A stretch of DNA of 64,000 nucleotides from Bugula neritina. Taxonomy: Eukaryota > Bryozoa > Gymnolaemata > Cheilostomatida > Bugulidae. The translations under genes and the position numbers were made by a program. The notes beneath the pieces were generated by a model, which saw only the letters and a program-made list of their open reading frames with translations, ran no database searches and was not told the origin of the DNA. The stretch lies in contig OZ037767.1 of the NCBI GenBank assembly GCA_964035545.1, forward strand, positions 28,005,628 through 28,069,627. The letters are read 5' to 3'. Below, in pieces: positions 59,712 through 64,000 of the stretch; within the stretch, counting starts at the first letter, position 1, and every line of letters starts with the position of its first letter.

Positions 59712-61331
59712 ACACTTGGGTAACTAGTGTACAGCAGCTCCATGGCTATTCTAGAGTGCATTACGTCCTGTTGTTATTGTTATGTTGACGTGAACTGACT
59801 CTAGGTGTTATATTGTCAAAGAAATGACACACTTACCTCATGACTATATAATATGTTTTCAAATTTTACTTCTTGTAACAAGCATGTTTATACTGTTGAT
59901 ACTAAATCCCATAATTTCTATTTGATATAGCAGATAAAATGCCTCACTCTACTATATAAATATACTTCTTTTGTTCTCTATACACCTTCTCTACCCCCTC
60001 CTTTCTGTAACATATACTATATTCAACATATATACATCATTTATACAACATATCATATACATCATATAATAATATGCAACATATATACATCATATACATA
60101 TCAGAGACCATCTGCAACCATCTGGTTATGGCTACAGCCAAAGTTCTGGTCTTATAATGTACCAGAGTTAAAAAGTTATATTTTCCTAGCAATTCTAATT
60201 CTGAACATTGCTTGAAAGTTTTGTACAGTCCAGGGTTTTTTCCGTAGCAAAAGTGACTTTAACTTTCTGTAACTTCCTAACTAACTGTTATCAAGTTTAA
60301 AATGACCTCCCATCCATATCTGGCCGTCTAGCAGTTTAGATTCAATCATATTAAAGAGAATAGCCAAAGTACACAGAAGCACCATACGCAGTTTTATGGT
60401 ACTGCAGTTTCAGTGTTATGAAGCAAGAAAACCTCAACTACATTTCAGCTGTAGGCAACTCCCAATATAAGAACAATTGTATTAAAATTACCAATATATG
60501 GCTATACGTAGTTGGTAATCTACTTTTAGAATGAGACGTAGGTAGGTTTGTAGTATTCACTTCTATTGAGTAGAAGTGGTAGGTATTTCAGCTTTCTAGT
60601 AGATAAATGTCTTATTTCCAGTTTGCAAACAGAGTTCATTATCAGAGCGGTTTATCTATTAAAATGATTCAAGTAAAATCAATTGGCAGTATTACAGTTG
60701 GAATTTGAACACGACCTCTACAGTTCTCAAAGATCTGAGGCTTGCTTATAGCAGGATACGGTTTATTGTAAAAATTGGAATGAAGAAACTGGTTCTACGA
60801 TAAAACAACAGAATGAAATATCTAAAGTGATAGAAGATGTTGATTGTCTAAATTTAGCACAGAGTATATGTACATACTAAAACATACAAAAAATCTCACC
60901 AAATGCAGTAAATTTCCTTACACTGCAATCATAAAAGAAAGACGGCATACATCGCAATGTAAATAATATCAAACTTAAAATGTAAATCTAAAAAACTAAA
61001 TAAGTCAACTAAAACTATGGGAACCAAAATAATTTATAGAGATTTTTTTTTGTAATAGTACTTAAGTTTTCATAACAATAAAAATGAAGAATTAATACAG
61101 AATATTTGAAAAATACTTACAAATAAAATTAAAAAACACTTTTACAAAAATTGATTGTAAAGAATAAACAGGGAGGAAAATACTTACTATAGTAATATGT
61201 AATATATGGTTTGAAAATAATTATAGGTTGAAATAAGTAAATTTTGTACCAAGAGCAAGTCAATTTATAGCCAGATTATTGTCTCTAATAAATGATTGTA
61301 AAGGTAAGAATGCATGCGTAGCACCACTTCG
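59712..61331. other. EED-2 3' flank and CASZ1 3' flank
   Basis: The first roughly 110 bp match the EED-1 3' UTR. The rest is AT-rich with no exon recognised. A stretch at 60560-60640 weakly resembles the EED-2 start-exon region. Confidence 0.5.
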
Positions 61332-63964
61332 TTAAACGCTGCTTTGATCAACAGAAGTTACCATCGAAGAAGAGCTGTGATTTTTCCGATGAGGTAAAAT
61401 TCTGCTGGCATCAGTGCAGATGTAAGGACACAGCAAACAGTGAAAATGAGAGGATTTGCTGCTGAACTCGCAATCTATTCGGCCACATTCACTTCGCTGT
61501 TTGTAGAGTTTGAAATCGTCTCCCATTATTTTATCTACAATTAAACATTGCATCAAATTGTTTAGTATAAAAATCAATTCATTAAAAAAAAACTAAGAGT
61601 TTGATCAGGACTTGATAAAGTACATCAGCAAATTTTGAAAGTTTTTATGCATCTAAAATGTCTACATAGATACACACCAAGTTTTTCATGTCGCTTAGTA
61701 TGTTGGGGGAGTTTTGATTGTTCCACAACGCTGTAGGTGCACTCGGCCCTCAGGCAATGGTAGTGATCACTAATCATGCAGTGCACACACTTTGCATAGC
61801 CACAGTCCTTGGCCTTAGAGAACTTCTTGTACATGCTGTGATGAATTGTAGCAGAATCTGTTTCTTCATCTGGAGCTGAGTCTATGGCACTGCTCTCTCC
61901 TTCCTAAAAACAACAGTTACTTTGTGTTTATAAATAAGTTTGGCATTGCCAGAGCACACTGAATAACAGCACAGCAGAAAGACTTGTACCAAAAAAAGAC
62001 ATGGAGTATTTAGAGCTTGTGCTTTACTTATAATCCCAACATAGATGTAAACAGTCTAACATAAAAGTGACAAGAATATCTTAGTGATACCAAGCTTAAT
62101 AACTAAATGCAGAATATAAATCCGATTCTTTAAACATCAACTTATTAACAATACTGACATACTTATGACATCTTACAAGATGGTGAAAAAATTTACGGGA
62201 GAGTGAGATATATTACGATATAGTGAGAGAGATTACGAGAGAGTGAGAGATATTATGTGATAGTGAGAGATATAATGAGATAATGAGAGAGATTACGAGA
62301 TTATGAGAGAGATTACGAGACGATAAGAGAGGTATACCTCTCTATCAGACAGAATAATGTTCTGGTTGGTGCTCTGGGAAGGCTCGGTAGCCTCACTCTC
62401 AACACCATTGACCATCTGCAACTGCAAGGCTTTCATCATAGCTTCTGGAACATTCTTTGAAGAAGTGGAAGGAGTTGTCTGCCCATCTGTACTACTATCG
62501 GGTACCTCTGCATTCCGACGTGGGGTTTTCTGAGCTACTGAAGTGTTCTCAACTAAAAATAACAACACACCATAAACAAAAACTAGATCAATACTCCATT
62601 AATTGAACAGTAACCCATGTGACAAAATTTCAGCACAATATTCACGCATAATATAAAATATGTTCCCGTATCTCAGAAATGTATTTAAATGAGATTACCT
62701 GCAGCTGCAGCAGACATGTTTTGCTGTGCTGCAATGGCTTCCATGAACTTAGCTATAGACTGTGGTTGAGTTGCCTGAGTGAACTGACTCCCATTGTTAC
62801 CTGGTAACATCGAATCAGCAGAACCAGAACTGCCGAGTCTGTTGACGTACTTCCTGTGTTTAGACATGTGCAGCTTCAGGCCGGCTTCATTGTTCTGAAA
62901 AACAAACAGTTATTAAGTTAAATCTGAATCCCTTTCAATAGAATTAGCAACATCACAGAAAGAAAATTCCTGGACAAAACAAGAACATTTTGAAAACAGC
63001 AGTAATTCTGTGACACTTGTGGAGTTCTACCTGGTTGAACGCAGTTCCACATTCCAGACAATGATAGTGCTCAATCTGCTTCTTCTTACAGAACACGTTA
63101 CTGCATGGCAGCTCGGGAGATGCATACATCCTTCCCAGCATCCTTTGCCAAGTAGCATCCTGCAGAATCAATGTGAGTGTATTCTTGTAGCATTACCGCC
63201 TCATTAACCTATCATATGTATTGTGACTATCTCACTAACCTATCACATGTACTGTAACTATCTGACTAACCTACCACATGTACTATAACTATCTTACCTG
63301 CACTGTAACCAAGGGGCTTTCTTCTTTCGCCTGTAACATCTGCTGCTGCTGTTGAAGTTGTGCTGCCGCAATAGACTTTTGGTGCAAGACTAACATCTGA
63401 GTCAGCATGTTAAGCATGGTTGAAGCTTGAGAATTCTGAGCACCTAACCCATCTACTACAGAATTACTCGGGGGCGGTATAGGAGTCACCCCAACTGCTG
63501 CGGGAGACATAGTCTGTTGATCACCAGCACTGCTTGAAACTTCAGAAGAATCGTCATGGTTATCCACTTCTCTATCTGCAGTAGCCACACCACAAGCGTT
63601 TGACACACTCGAAGAAGGTAATGGTGCTAGAGCACAGAAATTTAAACATTTGACAGCGCAAGACCAATTATATACAAATAAAATCTAATAATAGATATCC
63701 TTGACTACAAGATAAAATATTTCACTCACTTTCAAGTTTTCCTGATTGTGGGAAGAAGGTTCCAGAAGCCTTTACAGTTCTGTTAGAGTTGTTCATATTG
63801 ACTAGGGCACTGAGGCTATGTGGGTCATCGTCCCGATCCAATGAACGAATATTGATTTCCTGTTTGATTAGAGGACTCTCTGTCATGCTGGGCACATCGT
63901 TAGCATGTGGACTCGGAACAGTGGCATTAGCTAGATGGGGCGCTGTGCTTGGCACCCCCATTCT
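61332..63964 (-). CDS. CASZ1: Castor/CASZ1-type zinc-finger transcription factor, 3' part
   Basis: Seven exons, 5' to 3': 63730-63964, 63298-63626, 63031-63159, 62699-62894, 62338-62552, 61678-61903, 61332-61534 (stop TAA); 1533 nt, 510 aa visible, and the gene continues past the right edge. Castor proteins are nuclear transcription factors with para-zinc-fingers that act in neural and cardiovascular fate. Three Castor-type fingers are visible: one split between exons 63031 and 62699 (CKKKQIEHYHCLECGTAF then LKLHMSKH), one at 61678-61903 (ISDHYHCLRAECTY ... HTKRH) and one in the last exon (SSHFHCLLCPYICTD ... HRKNH). The rest is Ser/Pro/Gln-rich linker, with MTESPLIKQEINIRSL in the first exon as a possible sumoylation (IKQE) site. 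Introns are short and repeat-rich. Confidence 0.85.
62201..62340. repeat. 20-bp minisatellite running into a CASZ1 donor
   Basis: Seven 20-bp units of TAGTGAGAGAGATTACGAGA type. The last, diverged unit contains the 5' splice site (minus strand GTATAC) of the exon 62338-62552. Confidence 0.85.
63206..63298. repeat. 31-bp minisatellite whose last unit holds a CASZ1 donor
   Basis: Three 31-bp units of AACCTATCACATGTACTGTA plus ACTATCTGACT. The final unit ends ATCTTAC, which is the GTAAGAT donor of the exon 63298-63626 on the minus strand; the other units have TCTGAC or TCTCAC there. Confidence 0.9.
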
Positions 63965-64000
63965 CTGCAATAATAACACCAGAGTCAAGTCTGATTATAA

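Overview
This window is nuclear DNA of an invertebrate animal. It is AT-rich, and its genes are split into many short exons with GT-AG introns. The proteins (EED, TAF7, HOOK, CHMP2B, prefoldin 3, Castor, SLC22 carriers, LRRC34-like) are metazoan. Nothing fixes the phylum; a spiralian/lophotrochozoan is only a guess. Exons were joined by hand from splice consensus, reading phase and remembered family sequences. Each named multi-exon gene closes in frame with no internal stop.

Layout: 250-1352 (+) 3' end of an LRRC34-like leucine-rich-repeat gene. 2299-11792 (-) and 13522-20180 (-) tandem SLC22-type carrier paralogs with matching introns. 22923-24113 (+) two candidate exons of an unknown membrane protein. 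26324-34944 (-) a Hook dynein adaptor. 36565-38763 (-) prefoldin subunit 3 (VBP1). 41217-42682 (+) the ESCRT-III subunit CHMP2B. 43233-46550 (-) TAF7. 48202-53334 (+) and 54054-59711 (+) tandem copies of EED, the H3K27me3-reading subunit of PRC2. 61332-63964 (-) the 3' part of a Castor/CASZ1-type zinc-finger gene that runs off the right edge. VBP1/CHMP2B and TAF7/EED-1 are divergent pairs.

The genes do not form one pathway; they are housekeeping and regulatory genes side by side. The EED pair is the most interesting locus. EED-1 keeps the tryptophan matching human EED W364, while EED-2 has histidine there. EED-2 also has a long new N-terminus with a tandemly duplicated exon, and the last exon and 3' UTR of the two copies are almost identical. 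EED-1 alone carries a TTAA-flanked MITE-like insertion and a probable retroposon in its introns.

A second theme is repeats at splice sites: in SLC22, Hook and Castor genes, minisatellites start at or within a few bases of 5' splice sites, and some units copy the splice-site sequence. I saw no rRNA gene, CRISPR array, origin, operon or bacterial-type feature.
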